From positions 124,001 through 188,000 of the forward strand of contig NZ_JAHGAW010000006.1 of the NCBI RefSeq assembly GCF_018603885.1: a stretch of DNA of 64,000 nucleotides. Direction: 5' to 3'. Every line of letters begins with the position of its first letter. Position 1 is the first letter of the stretch. The notes under the pieces were generated by a model. That model was not told the origin of the DNA, did no database searches, and worked only from the letters and a program-made list of their open reading frames with translations. A program made the position numbers and the translations under genes. Below, in pieces: positions 8,970-18,405 of this stretch. The DNA comes from Sphingobium nicotianae. Its GTDB lineage: Bacteria > Pseudomonadota > Alphaproteobacteria > Sphingomonadales > Sphingomonadaceae.

Positions 8970-10337
8970 GTGGCCACGACCAGTGTGAATGAGGCGACCG
9001 CGGCGTCGTCGGAATCCCCGGCTATCGCGCCGGATGGAACGAGTCCGAAGGGCTGGTATCTCGTCTATATGACCGCGGTGGTGGGCGTGATGTCGCAGGT
9101 GGATCGTGGCATCCTGGCCCTCTTCGTCCAGCCGATCAAACGGGACTTTCACCTGAGCGACACGCAGGTGAGCATCCTGCTCGGTTTCGCCTTCACCTTC
9201 TTCTATGTGGTCGGTGGTCCGCCTTTGTCGCGCATGGCCGATAATGGCGTGCGCCGCACAGTGATCTCCGGCGCGCTCGCCGTGTGGAGCATCGCGACGG
9301 CCATGTGCGGCTTCGCGCAGAGCTTCTGGGCCTTCTTCGCCTCGCGCGCGGTGATCGGCGCGGCCGAATCCGGGTGCGGCCCGGCCAGCCTCTCGATGAT
9401 CGGCGACGCCGTGCCGCGCGAGAAGCTGCCGCGCGCCTACGCGATCTACAATAGCGGGTTTGTCGGCGGCTCGGCGCTCTCGCTGATGCTAGGCGGCGTG
9501 CTGATCGGCCTGCTGAGTGATATCAAGCCGATCCAGCTCGGCAGCTACGGCGTCATCTATAACTGGCAGCTGGTCTTCATCATCGTCGGCCTGCCGGGAC
9601 TGCTCATCGCGCTGCTTTTCCGAGCCACCGTGCCCGAGCCGGCGCGCAAGGGCGGCAAGAAGCCAGGTGGCTATCCGCTGCGCGAGGTGCTCGCGCATGT
9701 GCTCAGCCAGCGGGCGATGCATTTTCCCCTGATCATGGGCGTCCTGCTGATGGCGTTCCAGACCTATGGGCTCGCGGCATGGGGTCCGGCCTTCTATCAG
9801 CGCACCTATGGCTGGGGGCCGGCGCAGATCGGCATGCTGCTTGGCGTCATCACGCTGATCGGCTCGACGATCGGTCTGTTCACCGGCGCACGTCTCGCCG
9901 AGATATTCGGCCGCAATCGGGATGACGCCAACCTGCGCGTCCTGTTCCTCGCGCAACTCCTGCCGATCCCCTTGCTGGTGGCCGCGCCGCTGATGCCCAG
10001 CCCGTGGCTGGCGCTCGGCCTGAATGCGGTGGGCGGCATTCTCGCGACGATGGGGGCGGCCGGATACAATGCCGCGATCAACATCTCCACGCCCAACGAG
10101 ATGCGCAGCCAGATCAACGTCATGTACTTCATCCTTCAGAATGCCATTGCAGGCTCGCTCGGCCCGACGGTCGTCGCGCTCTGCACGGACTTCATCGCGC
10201 ATTCGGAAGGCGATCTTCGCTACGTGATCTCGGCGCTGCGGCTGATCCTGGGTCCGGCCACGGCCTTCTTCCTGTGGAAAGCATTGAGGCCCTATGGCCG
10301 CATCTATCGCCAGAAGGTCGAAGAGGGCCTGAATTGA
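8970..10337 (+). CDS. MFS transporter, first of four tandem paralogues
   Basis: Major facilitator of 455 aa with about 12 membrane helices. It shows the family signature QVDRGILALFVQPIKRDF in helix 1 and the loop 2-3 motif SRMADNGVRR. It starts at GTG 8970 behind GGGAGAGG. It and the fourth copy (13158) form one subtype, with VQPIKRDFHLSDTQVS and FAFTFFYVVGGPP. The two middle copies form another. Close relatives move organic acids or aromatic acids across the inner membrane. The TTATCATGTTA promoter upstream ties it to the regulon; the substrate is unknown. Confidence 0.88.
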   Translation: MATTSVNEATAASSESPAIAPDGTSPKGWYLVYMTAVVGVMSQVDRGILALFVQPIKRDFHLSDTQVSILLGFAFTFFYVVGGPPLSRMADNGVRRTVISGALAVWSIATAMCGFAQSFWAFFASRAVIGAAESGCGPASLSMIGDAVPREKLPRAYAIYNSGFVGGSALSLMLGGVLIGLLSDIKPIQLGSYGVIYNWQLVFIIVGLPGLLIALLFRATVPEPARKGGKKPGGYPLREVLAHVLSQRAMHFPLIMGVLLMAFQTYGLAAWGPAFYQRTYGWGPAQIGMLLGVITLIGSTIGLFTGARLAEIFGRNRDDANLRVLFLAQLLPIPLLVAAPLMPSPWLALGLNAVGGILATMGAAGYNAAINISTPNEMRSQINVMYFILQNAIAGSLGPTVVALCTDFIAHSEGDLRYVISALRLILGPATAFFLWKALRPYGRIYRQKVEEGLN

Positions 10338-10383
10338 GCACGGGCCTGCCGACGCAGCTCGCGGCGTCGCCCGGATATCGCGC

Positions 10384-11733
10384 GTGACGGCCAGCATGGA
10401 CAGCGTGGCCGCCGAGGCGCCGCCCACCACCCCGCGGGCGACCAGGGGCGGTTGGTTCACCGTCACCATGCTCGCCGTGGTCGTCATGCTGGCCCAGATC
10501 GACCGAGGCATCATCTCGCTCATGGTCGAGCCGATGAAGCGCGATCTCGGCCTGACCGACACGCAGATCAGCCTGCTGATCGGCATCGCCTTCACCTTCT
10601 TCTACGTCATCGTCGGGCCGCCGGTGGCGCGCATCGCCGATCGAGGCTTCCGCAAGTCCGTGGTGGCGAGCAGCCTGGCGATCTGGAGCGCGGCGACGGC
10701 GCTTTGCGGCCTCGCGCAGAATTTCTGGCAGCTCGCTCTCGGCCGCGCCGTGATCGGCGGCGCGGAATCGGCGAGCAGCCCGGCGAGCATGTCGATGATC
10801 GCCGACGTCATCCCGCGCGACAAGCTGCCGCGCGCCTATGCCATCTATACGGCGGGCTTCGCGGCTGGCGGATCGCTGGCGCTGATCCTGGGCGGGCTGC
10901 TGATGGGCGCCTTCGCGCATTTCGAGCCAGTCCACGTGCCGGGCATAGGCCTGATCCGCAACTGGCAGCTTGTGTTCATGATCCTCGGGTTGCCCGGCCT
11001 GATCGTTGCCGGACTTATCGTCCTGACCGTGCCCGAGCCGCAGCGCCGCGGCGGCAGTCGCCCGCAGGGCTATCCGCTCGGTGAGGTGTTCCGCTTCATT
11101 GCGGCCAACCGGGGCATGCACCTGCCGCTCCTTGCCGCCGTGCTCCTCAACAGCTTCCAGAATTTCGGCGCCGCCGCGTGGATCCCGGCATTTTACGAGC
11201 GCACCTATGGCTGGGGGCCGGCCAAGGCCGGGCCGTGGCTCGGCATTGTCGGGCTGGTCACGTCGCTGATCGGCCTCTTCATCGGCGCACATATCGCCGA
11301 ATGGCTCGGCAAGCGCCGGGACGACGCCAATCTTATCGTGATGTGCCTGACCTATGCCTTCGCGATCCCCTTCAACGTCGTCCAGCCGCTGATGCCGACG
11401 CCGGAGCTCGCCATCATCGTCGGCGCGATCGGTGCCTTCATCGCGGTGATGGGCGGCGGGGCCTATAACAGCTCGCTCCAGGTTGCCACGCCCAACGCGA
11501 TGCGCGGCCAGATCAACGCCATGTATCTCTTCGTCATCGCCGCGATCGGCGGCGCGCTCGGACCGCTGCTGATCGCGCTGGTCACGGACTTCGTCGCCGG
11601 TTCGGAGGCCGACCTGCGCTACGTGCTGATGGGCTTCCGGCTGGTGATGGCGCCGCTCAGCACCTTGCTCGTCTGGCTGGCGATCCGGCCCTATGGCCGC
11701 GCCGTCCGCGCGCGGATCGAGGAAGGCGAATGA
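10384..11733 (+). CDS. MFS transporter, second tandem paralogue
   Basis: Twelve-helix MFS protein of 449 aa. It has QIDRGIISLMVEPMKRDL in helix 1 and ARIADRGFRK in loop 2-3. It is more like the third copy (shared LRYVL near the end, NAMRGQIN late) than the first or fourth. It is 46 bp after the first copy, in the same direction. Together the four carriers look like two rounds of duplication, with room for different substrates or intermediates. Confidence 0.88.
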   Translation: MTASMDSVAAEAPPTTPRATRGGWFTVTMLAVVVMLAQIDRGIISLMVEPMKRDLGLTDTQISLLIGIAFTFFYVIVGPPVARIADRGFRKSVVASSLAIWSAATALCGLAQNFWQLALGRAVIGGAESASSPASMSMIADVIPRDKLPRAYAIYTAGFAAGGSLALILGGLLMGAFAHFEPVHVPGIGLIRNWQLVFMILGLPGLIVAGLIVLTVPEPQRRGGSRPQGYPLGEVFRFIAANRGMHLPLLAAVLLNSFQNFGAAAWIPAFYERTYGWGPAKAGPWLGIVGLVTSLIGLFIGAHIAEWLGKRRDDANLIVMCLTYAFAIPFNVVQPLMPTPELAIIVGAIGAFIAVMGGGAYNSSLQVATPNAMRGQINAMYLFVIAAIGGALGPLLIALVTDFVAGSEADLRYVLMGFRLVMAPLSTLLVWLAIRPYGRAVRARIEEGE

Positions 11734-11755
11734 GGATAGGGTGTCCGGAGAGGGG

Positions 11756-13123
11756 ATGACATTGGCCGCGCACGCTGAAACCACGCCCATCGAGGCGCCA
11801 GCCGCACCTTCCGTCGTGTCGGAGGATGCGATGAAAGGCGGCTGGTATGCCGTCTTCGTCATGGCCCTCGTGGTCATGCTGGCTCAGATCGACCGCAACG
11901 TCATTTCGCTGATGGTCCAGCCGATGAAGCGTGATCTCGGCCTGTCGGACACGCAGGTGAGCCTGCTGATCGGTCTCGCCTTCTCCGTCACCTACACGCT
12001 CGTCGGGCCGCCCGTGTCACGCATCGCCGATCGCGGCTTCCGCCGGCCGGTGGTCGCGGCGAGCCTCGCCATCTGGAGCTGCGCGACGGCGGCATGCGGA
12101 CTGGCCCAGAATTTCTGGCAACTCTTCCTTGGCCGGGCGGTGGTCGGCGGCGCGGAATCGGCGAGCAGCCCCGCATCGCTCTCGATGATCGCCGACGTCA
12201 TTCCCCGGCACAAGCTGCCGCGCGCCTACGCCATCTACAATGCCGGCTTCATCGGCGGCGGCGCGCTGGCGCTTACGCTCGGCGGCCTGCTGCTCGGTGC
12301 GCTGCGCCATATGGAACCGATCCATGTGCCCGGCATCGGGCTCATCCGCGACTGGCAGATCGTGTTCATCGTTCTGGGCCTGCCCGGCCTGCTGGTTTCG
12401 TTGCTGATCATGCTGACCGTGCCCGAGCCGCAGCGGCGCAGCGGTCACAAGGCGGAGGGCTATCCGCTGCGCGAGGTTTTGCGCTTCCTCGTCGCCAATC
12501 GCGCGATGCACCTTCCCATGCTGTGCGGTGTGCTGCTCAACAGCATGCAGGCTTTCGGCGCGGCGGCCTGGGTGCCGGCCTTCTACGAGCGCACCTATGG
12601 CTGGGGACCGGCGGTCGCCGGTCCTCTGCTCGGGCCGATCAACATGGCGAGCGCGCTGGCCGGCCTCTTCTTCGGCGCCTGGCTTGCCGAGCGGCTCGCC
12701 AAGCGCCGTGACGACGCCAATTTGCGGGTGATGTTTCTGGCCAACTTCCTCTCGATCCCCTTCATGGTGATCCAGCCGCTGATGCCATCGCCCTGGCTGG
12801 CGCTGAGCCTGAGCGCGGTCGGCGGCGCCATCGCGGCGATGGGCGGGGCGGGATACAACAGCGCGCTGCAGCTCTCGACGCCGAATGCGATGCGCGGCCA
12901 GATCAACGCCTTGTATCTATTCTGTATTGCCGCGATCGGCGGGACGCTGGGACCGTTGTTCATCGCGCTGCTGACGGATTTTGTGGCGGGCAAGGAAGAG
13001 GATCTGCGTTATGTGCTGGTCGGCTTCCGCGCGCTTTTCGCCCCGCTCGATTGCTTCCTCATCTGGCTGGCCGTCCGGCCCTATGGGAAGGCGTTTCGAG
13101 CCAGGATCGAAGCCGGGGATTGA
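11756..13123 (+). CDS. MFS transporter, third tandem paralogue
   Basis: MFS protein of 455 aa. It has QIDRNVISLMVQPMKRDL in helix 1, with Asn where the other copies have Gly, and SRIADRGFRR in loop 2-3. ATG 11756 is chosen because GGAGAGGGG lies directly upstream. A longer in-frame opening at 11693 would overlap the second carrier. It shares the NAMRGQIN and SASSPASxSMIADVIPR segments with the second copy. Confidence 0.88.
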   Translation: MTLAAHAETTPIEAPAAPSVVSEDAMKGGWYAVFVMALVVMLAQIDRNVISLMVQPMKRDLGLSDTQVSLLIGLAFSVTYTLVGPPVSRIADRGFRRPVVAASLAIWSCATAACGLAQNFWQLFLGRAVVGGAESASSPASLSMIADVIPRHKLPRAYAIYNAGFIGGGALALTLGGLLLGALRHMEPIHVPGIGLIRDWQIVFIVLGLPGLLVSLLIMLTVPEPQRRSGHKAEGYPLREVLRFLVANRAMHLPMLCGVLLNSMQAFGAAAWVPAFYERTYGWGPAVAGPLLGPINMASALAGLFFGAWLAERLAKRRDDANLRVMFLANFLSIPFMVIQPLMPSPWLALSLSAVGGAIAAMGGAGYNSALQLSTPNAMRGQINALYLFCIAAIGGTLGPLFIALLTDFVAGKEEDLRYVLVGFRALFAPLDCFLIWLAVRPYGKAFRARIEAGD

Positions 13124-13157
13124 CGGCGGGGAAAGCCCGCGCAGGAGAGGATGAGAG

Positions 13158-14552
13158 ATGAGTGCGAGCGTAAGCGGCGAGCCGACGGATATGGCCGGAG
13201 ACGGGACTGCGGATGCAGCGGCGGCGACGTTTGACGGCACCAGCCAGGGGGGCTGGTATATCGTCTTCATGACCGGCCTGGTCGCGATCATGTCGCAGAT
13301 CGACCGCGGGGTACTCGCTCTGTTCGTCCAGCCGATCAAGCGCGACTTCCATCTCTCGGACACGCAGGTGAGCGTGCTGCTCGGCTTCGCCTTCACGTTC
13401 TTCTATGTGGTGGGCGGGCCGCCAATTTCCCGCCTGGCCGATCGCGGCGTGCGCCGGAATGTCATCGCGGGTTGCCTCGCCGTCTGGAGCGTCGCGACGA
13501 CGCTATGCTGTCTCGCGCAGAATTTCTGGGGTTATTTCTTCGCACGGGCCGTGGTCGGCAGCAGCGAGGCGGGCTGCGGACCGGCGAGCATGTCCATGAT
13601 CGCGGATGCGGTGCCGCGCCAGAAGCTGCCGCTGGCTTACGCCATCTACAATAGCGGCTTCATCGGCGGTGGCGCGCTCTCCCTGATCATCGGCGGTCTG
13701 CTGCTCGGTCTCCTCAAGGATGTGCCGCCGATCCACATCGCCGCCATCGGCGTCATCTACAACTGGCAGCTCGTCTTCCTCTTCCTCGGCCTGCCCGGCC
13801 TGCTCATTGCGCTCTGGTTCCGCCTCACGGTGCCCGAGCCCAAGCGTCGCGGCGCGACCAAGCCGGGCGGATATTCGATGAAGGAGGTCGGCGGCTTCGT
13901 GATGAGCCAGCGGGCGATGCACCTGCCTTTCATCATCGCCGTGCTGCTGATGTCGTTCCAGCTCTATGGCCTGCAGGCCTGGGTGCCGGCCTTCTTCGAG
14001 CGCACCTATGGCTGGGGACCGGCCCAGTCCGGCCCGCTGCTCGGCCTGTTCGGGCTGGTCAGCGCTGTCACCGGCCTGTTCCTCGGCGCGCATTTCTGCA
14101 ACGTGATGAGCAAGCGCTACGACGATGCGCATATGCGCGTCTATTTCATCTCGCAGACGCTGGCGGTCCCGTTCGGCATCGCCGCGCCGCTGATGCCCAA
14201 TCCCTGGCTGTCGCTGGTGTTCAGCAGCCTCAGCGGCATCTGCGGATCGATGGCGAGCCCGGCCTATAGCGCCCTCATCCAGCTCACCACGCCCAATGCG
14301 ATGCGCAGCCAGGTGACGGCGCTCTACTTCATCCTCGCCAATGCCATCGCCGGCACCCTCGGGCCGACCCTGGTCGCGCTGACGACCGACTTCATCGCGC
14401 ATAACGAGCATGATCTTCGTTATGTGATGGTCGGCTTCCGCGTCGTGCTGGGGCCGATCGCGGCTTATTTCATGTATCGCTCGATCGCGCCGTATCGCGA
14501 CCTGTTCCGCAAGCAGCGGGACGAGGAAGCGGCCCGCACCGTGGCGATCTGA
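13158..14552 (+). CDS. MFS transporter, fourth tandem paralogue
   Basis: MFS protein of 464 aa, closest to the first copy (VQPIKRDFHLSDTQVS, IYNSGF, NAMRSQ). The strong site AGGAGAGG precedes ATG 13158. It carries QIDRGVLALF in helix 1 and SRLADRGVRR in loop 2-3. It ends 26 bp before the SDR at 14579 in the same direction, so the four carriers and that SDR are probably one transcript from the promoter at 8811. Confidence 0.88.
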   Translation: MSASVSGEPTDMAGDGTADAAAATFDGTSQGGWYIVFMTGLVAIMSQIDRGVLALFVQPIKRDFHLSDTQVSVLLGFAFTFFYVVGGPPISRLADRGVRRNVIAGCLAVWSVATTLCCLAQNFWGYFFARAVVGSSEAGCGPASMSMIADAVPRQKLPLAYAIYNSGFIGGGALSLIIGGLLLGLLKDVPPIHIAAIGVIYNWQLVFLFLGLPGLLIALWFRLTVPEPKRRGATKPGGYSMKEVGGFVMSQRAMHLPFIIAVLLMSFQLYGLQAWVPAFFERTYGWGPAQSGPLLGLFGLVSAVTGLFLGAHFCNVMSKRYDDAHMRVYFISQTLAVPFGIAAPLMPNPWLSLVFSSLSGICGSMASPAYSALIQLTTPNAMRSQVTALYFILANAIAGTLGPTLVALTTDFIAHNEHDLRYVMVGFRVVLGPIAAYFMYRSIAPYRDLFRKQRDEEAARTVAI

Positions 14553-14578
14553 CAGTTTGAAGCGAGGGAGGAGCGGCG

Positions 14579-15484
14579 ATGCTGCTGGAAACGATCGCGA
14601 CCGGCCACACGCCGATGGACATGACCGATCTGCGCGGCAAGGTGGCGGTGGTCATCGGCGGCGCCTCCGGCATCGGGCTGGCGCTGGCGCGGCGGCTGAA
14701 GGCGGAAGGCATGCAGCTCGTCCTCGCCGATTTCGATGCTGCTCCGCTGGAGGCGGCCGCGAGCGAGTTGGAGGCGCTCGCCGTCCTCGCCGATAGCCGC
14801 GATCCGCAGAGTGTGCAGGCGCTCGCCGATCAGGCGGTGGACCGGTTCGGCAAGGTCGACCTCCTCTGCTCCAATGCCGGCGTGGCGCGGATGGCGGGCA
14901 TTGCGCATTTGACCTTGCAGGACTGGCGCTGGCAGTTTGACGTCAACCTGTTCGGCGCGGTGAACGCGGTCCAGGCCTTCCTGCCGATCCTCAAGGCGAA
15001 CTCGGACGGCGCCCACATCCTGTTCACGGCCTCGCTGTCGAGCTTCTACCCGACGCGCGGACAGGCCGCCTATGCCGCCACCAAATATGCGCTGGCCGCC
15101 TTCGGCGAGACGCTGGCGCTGGAGATGCAGGCGGAGGGCGCCAGGGTCGGCGTGACTCTGCTCTGCCCCGGTCCGGTGCGCACCAATATCGGCACGCAAT
15201 ATGCCAGGCGGGAGGCGCAGTATCAGGCGAAGCCCGGGGCGGGAGCGGGCGGCGGCCCGGACATCCACGAGCAGGCGTTCCGCAGCGAGACGTTCGACAT
15301 TGATTGGAGGGCGGCGGACGAGATCGCGGACGCGGCCCTCGCGGGCATGCGCCGGGGCGAAATGTGGGTCATCACCCATCCCGACCTGATGTCGGCGACG
15401 CTGGCGCGCAACGAGGCGATCGCGCAGGCGGCAGAGCGCAATGGCGCGCGGCCGCAGGTGAAGGCGGCGCAGCCGGCGGAATAG
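14579..15484 (+). CDS. SDR-family oxidoreductase
   Basis: Short-chain dehydrogenase of 301 aa with IGGASGIG, SNAG in place of NNAG, catalytic Ser in FTASLSS and YxxxK as YAATK. The N-terminal extension of about 17 residues is unusual but follows a good GGGAGGAG site. An internal ATG at 14618 could also serve. It is the last gene of the MFS operon. Its similarity to the SDR at 7876, including the ITHPDL/ITHPGM ending, suggests the two act on related alcohol or ketone intermediates. Confidence 0.88.
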   Translation: MLLETIATGHTPMDMTDLRGKVAVVIGGASGIGLALARRLKAEGMQLVLADFDAAPLEAAASELEALAVLADSRDPQSVQALADQAVDRFGKVDLLCSNAGVARMAGIAHLTLQDWRWQFDVNLFGAVNAVQAFLPILKANSDGAHILFTASLSSFYPTRGQAAYAATKYALAAFGETLALEMQAEGARVGVTLLCPGPVRTNIGTQYARREAQYQAKPGAGAGGGPDIHEQAFRSETFDIDWRAADEIADAALAGMRRGEMWVITHPDLMSATLARNEAIAQAAERNGARPQVKAAQPAE

Positions 15485-15507
15485 GGTCCCAGAGGGCTGG
15501 TAAAAGC

Positions 15508-15531
15508 CCTCTCCCGTGAAGACGGGAGAGG
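15508..15531. terminator. Bidirectional hairpin between convergent genes
   Basis: A perfect 10-bp stem (CCTCTCCCGT / ACGGGAGAGG) with a GAAG loop lies in the 57-bp gap between the convergent SDR and amidohydrolase genes. There is no strong T-run on either side, so it is a likely but not textbook terminator. The same stem sequence recurs near 6481. Confidence 0.5.
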
Positions 15532-15541
15532 ACAAGAAAGG

Positions 15542-16480
15542 TCAGTCCACCCCGTTCCACTTCATGAGCACGCGGCGGCCGGTGTCGTGCAGCACCTTGC
15601 GGCGCTCCTCGTCGTTGAGCAGCGCGGTCGAGTCGATCGCGCGCTGCACCATCTCGTGATAGGTGCCGGACGAGGTGCCGATGTCCGATCCCCACATGAT
15701 CTGGTCGGCGCCGTAGAAATCGACCGCGCGGCGCAGCACCTGCTCGACGGCGACGCCCTGCTCGCGGGTCGTGTCCATGATCAGCGACGTCCATTTGTAA
15801 TAGATGTTCTTGCGCGCCGCGAAACCGTCGAACCGGGAATCGATGCCGAAATTGGGCTGCGTGACGTCCGGCATGAACAGGTGATCGAGCACGATCGGCG
15901 TCTTGGGGAAGCGGTCCGCCATCGATTCCACCACCGGGATCAGCTCGTCGGCGTCGAAGGGCGGGCCCTCGAGGTCGACCGCGAGGCCGAGCTCGTCGCA
16001 CAGCGCCCAGACAGCCACGGACTTGTCCGAGCTGAACCAGGCGACCTTGTCGTCGACGTTGACCGGGAAGTAGCGCACGCCGACGATGCCGCGGCCCGCG
16101 CCCGCGCGGATCTCGGGAAGTGTCTTCTCCTCCTCGGGGTCGAGAATGACGATCGCGCGCATCTCGTCCGGAAACAGGTCCGCCGCATCGACGATATAGC
16201 TGTTATCGGTGCCGTAGATCATGCCCTTCTGGACGGCGGCGATGCTGACGACGTTGAGCTCGCCCATCCACTTGTGCATCTGCTCGGCGGTCGGCTTCTC
16301 GTTGACCGGGTTGGGACCATGCTGGCCCCCCGGGATGCCGATCGTGCCGGGGCCGAACGGCGCCCGCAGCGCATGGCCGCCGCCGCCGGTCAGCTTGAAC
16401 GGGTTGCGGGGATAGCGCGCATCGTCATTCGAGACGAGATGGGCATGGGAATCGAACAGGCGGGGACGGGTGTCGGCCAC
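15542..16480 (-). CDS. Amidohydrolase 2 family metal-dependent hydrolase
   Basis: TIM-barrel hydrolase of 312 aa. The N-terminal metal site is FDSHAHLV (HxH), a mid His is in VLDHLFMPD, and a late Asp is in WGSDIG. The amidohydrolase_2 group includes 2-pyrone-4,6-dicarboxylate lactonase and carboxymuconate-type decarboxylases, so ring-lactone opening or decarboxylation fits. It is the last gene of the cupin-aldolase-amidohydrolase set on the minus strand, 48 bp after the aldolase. No signal peptide is seen. Confidence 0.82.
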   Translation of the reverse strand: MADTRPRLFDSHAHLVSNDDARYPRNPFKLTGGGGHALRAPFGPGTIGIPGGQHGPNPVNEKPTAEQMHKWMGELNVVSIAAVQKGMIYGTDNSYIVDAADLFPDEMRAIVILDPEEEKTLPEIRAGAGRGIVGVRYFPVNVDDKVAWFSSDKSVAVWALCDELGLAVDLEGPPFDADELIPVVESMADRFPKTPIVLDHLFMPDVTQPNFGIDSRFDGFAARKNIYYKWTSLIMDTTREQGVAVEQVLRRAVDFYGADQIMWGSDIGTSSGTYHEMVQRAIDSTALLNDEERRKVLHDTGRRVLMKWNGVD

Positions 16481-16528
16481 GGGTAATCCTCTCTATCGGG
16501 CGTCAGGGCCCAGGGCTGTCAGGCGCTC

Positions 16529-17338
16529 TCAGGCGCCTTTCATCAGCTTGTTGAAATTGGCGAGCTGGGCAGCGGCGCTGGCGCGCAGAAAGCCCTGGTC
16601 GTTGCCGACCAGCATGACCGTCACGCCCAGATCCTTCATCGCCTGTGCGTCGTCGGAGGCGAGGCTGGGACAGACGGCGGCGAGCGCCTTGCCGTTGCGC
16701 AGCACGGCTTCGGCCGCCTTCTTGACCGCTTCGTCCAGCGTCGGCTTGGGGCCTTGCACATTGCTCAGCGACAGGCCGAGATCGCCGCGGCCGAGGAAGA
16801 AGACGTCGATGCCCTCGACCGCCGTGATCTCCTCGATATTCTCGATGGCGGCGGCATCCTCGATCATCGCGAAGACCGTGCTGACGCCGTCGGCCCACTG
16901 GTAATAATTGTCGATGCCCTGCGTCGCCATGCCACCATAGTCGCCGCCGCGGCTCACGCCCGAGCCGCGCGAACCGCCCTTGTAGCGCGACCAGGAGGCG
17001 AGATTGCGCGCCATCGGCGCCGAGTCCACATGCGGGCACATGATGCCGACCGCGCCGTCATCGAGGCAGGAGAGCACGCTGGCGGCATCGGGGCGCGAGA
17101 TACGCACGATCGGCGCGATGCCGAAGGCGCGCGCGCCGAGATAGGCGTGGCCGAGCTGCTCGCGCGTCCAGGGCGAATGTTCCTCGTCGAGCATGACGAA
17201 GTCGAACCCCAACTGGCCGAGGATTTCGGTCGGCTGCGGCACGGTGAATTTCATGAAGGTGCCGAGCACCGGCTCGCCATTTTTGACGCGGGTGCGGAAG
17301 TCGCGGATATCGGGGCGGGACGTGGTCATGGCGTGCAT
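16529..17338 (-). CDS. HpcH/HpaI-family aldolase
   Basis: Class II aldolase/citrate-lyase-beta-like protein of 269 aa. It shows LDEEHSPW with the general-base His, Arg in IVRISRPD, and metal ligands Glu in FAMIEDAAAI and Asp in FLGRGDLGL. HpaI-type enzymes cleave 4-hydroxy-2-oxoacids to pyruvate (or another 2-oxoacid) and an aldehyde, the usual last step of meta-cleavage pathways. ATG 17338 follows AAAGG; ATG 17329 is an alternative. A terminator-like hairpin separates it from the cupin gene upstream. Confidence 0.87.
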   Translation of the reverse strand: MHAMTTSRPDIRDFRTRVKNGEPVLGTFMKFTVPQPTEILGQLGFDFVMLDEEHSPWTREQLGHAYLGARAFGIAPIVRISRPDAASVLSCLDDGAVGIMCPHVDSAPMARNLASWSRYKGGSRGSGVSRGGDYGGMATQGIDNYYQWADGVSTVFAMIEDAAAIENIEEITAVEGIDVFFLGRGDLGLSLSNVQGPKPTLDEAVKKAAEAVLRNGKALAAVCPSLASDDAQAMKDLGVTVMLVGNDQGFLRASAAAQLANFNKLMKGA

Positions 17339-17354
17339 CGGCCTTTCGAAAGGG

Positions 17355-17390
17355 ATAAAAAAGAGGCCCGCGCTTTATCACGCGGGCCTC
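17355..17390 (-). terminator. Intrinsic terminator between cupin and aldolase genes
   Basis: On the minus strand a perfect 10-bp stem (GAGGCCCGCG / CGCGGGCCTC, 17363-17390) with an 8-base loop is followed by a run of six T and then ATCC. This is the textbook intrinsic terminator form. It lies inside an apparent operon, only about 17 bp before the aldolase start. It would reduce aldolase expression relative to the cupin gene, or act as an attenuator. Confidence 0.75.
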
Positions 17391-17402
17391 GGGCTGATTT
17401 GA

Positions 17403-18347
17403 TCAGGCCGGTTCTTTTACCGGCATCGTCACGCCCTCGGGCAGCGGATATTCGTCCGCATTCTGGATCCAGCCCTCGAGCAGCGAGAAGTCGAGCCGCG
17501 GCGGCGCGAAGATGTCGGCCATGCGATTGTTCGACGAATGCAGGCTCTCCGAGGAATGGATGACCTTGGCCGGGATGAACGTGGCCGAGGGTGCCTCGGT
17601 GATCGGATACTGGTCGGGATACCAGTAATTCTTGTCGACGCCCCAGGGCCAGCGCATGTTGTGCAGGAAAGACCCCGCCACCACGAACGAGCACTGGTCG
17701 AAGTCGGCATGGCTGTGCGGCGACATCTTGGTGATGTCGCGCGGGCCGCCACCCGGGGGGGGGAAGTTCAGCATGATCGTGGTGCAGCGCCAGATCGGGC
17801 CCATCTTGCCCGGCACGCGCTCCTTCCACAGGTCATAGACGCGCAGCTTGAAGCCGTCGACCGGGTCCGGCCAGCGCTTGAATTCCGGAATGTTCGGATC
17901 GTGGACCGCATAGGTCTCGGCATTCGCGCACTTGGCGTTGAGATCGTCTGACTGGGTCGAGAAGAGGCGCGCCAGGCGGCCGCCCTTGGGCAGGGTGATC
18001 TTGCTGTCGCCCGGCGGCACGATGACCACCTGATAGCCCGGGCCGGTCCTGGTTTCGGGGCCGTTGACGCCATGCTGCGCGCTCACCTCATAGGGCGTGT
18101 CCTCGTCGATCAGCACGATCATATATTCGTCGAGCTGGTTGGTGCGCGAGAAGGTCGCGCCCGGCTTGGCCTCGATATAATTGACCAGCAGATCCTGGCC
18201 GCGCGTGTACCACGACTTGCCGTTCGCGTCGTCGTCGGTCGGCTTGTCCTTGTAGTAAAGGCCATAGCTAGCCGGCGTCGCGCTGCTGCCCGATGGGTCG
18301 CGCGCTGCGGTGGCGAGATTGTTCCGGGGATCACCTGGGGGATACAT
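17403..18347 (-). CDS. Cupin-fold protein, possible ring-cleavage or isomerase enzyme
   Basis: This 314-aa protein contains cupin metal-binding motifs: PHSHADFDQCSF (HxH) and later VIHSSES, plus an N-terminal half that looks like a second degenerate barrel. Bicupins with such sites include Fe(II) dioxygenases and isomerases; I cannot assign the reaction. I use ATG 18347, preceded by GGAGAGGAAG. The longer frame begins at a GTG (18365) that lies inside that ribosome site. It is the first gene after the operator-promoter at 18446-18406. Confidence 0.65.
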   Translation of the reverse strand: MYPPGDPRNNLATAARDPSGSSATPASYGLYYKDKPTDDDANGKSWYTRGQDLLVNYIEAKPGATFSRTNQLDEYMIVLIDEDTPYEVSAQHGVNGPETRTGPGYQVVIVPPGDSKITLPKGGRLARLFSTQSDDLNAKCANAETYAVHDPNIPEFKRWPDPVDGFKLRVYDLWKERVPGKMGPIWRCTTIMLNFPPPGGGPRDITKMSPHSHADFDQCSFVVAGSFLHNMRWPWGVDKNYWYPDQYPITEAPSATFIPAKVIHSSESLHSSNNRMADIFAPPRLDFSLLEGWIQNADEYPLPEGVTMPVKEPA

Positions 18348-18405
18348 GCAGTTCTTCCTCTCCACTTAAGTCCATAGACGGGGCTCGATCCGCCTCCATC
18401 AAAAA

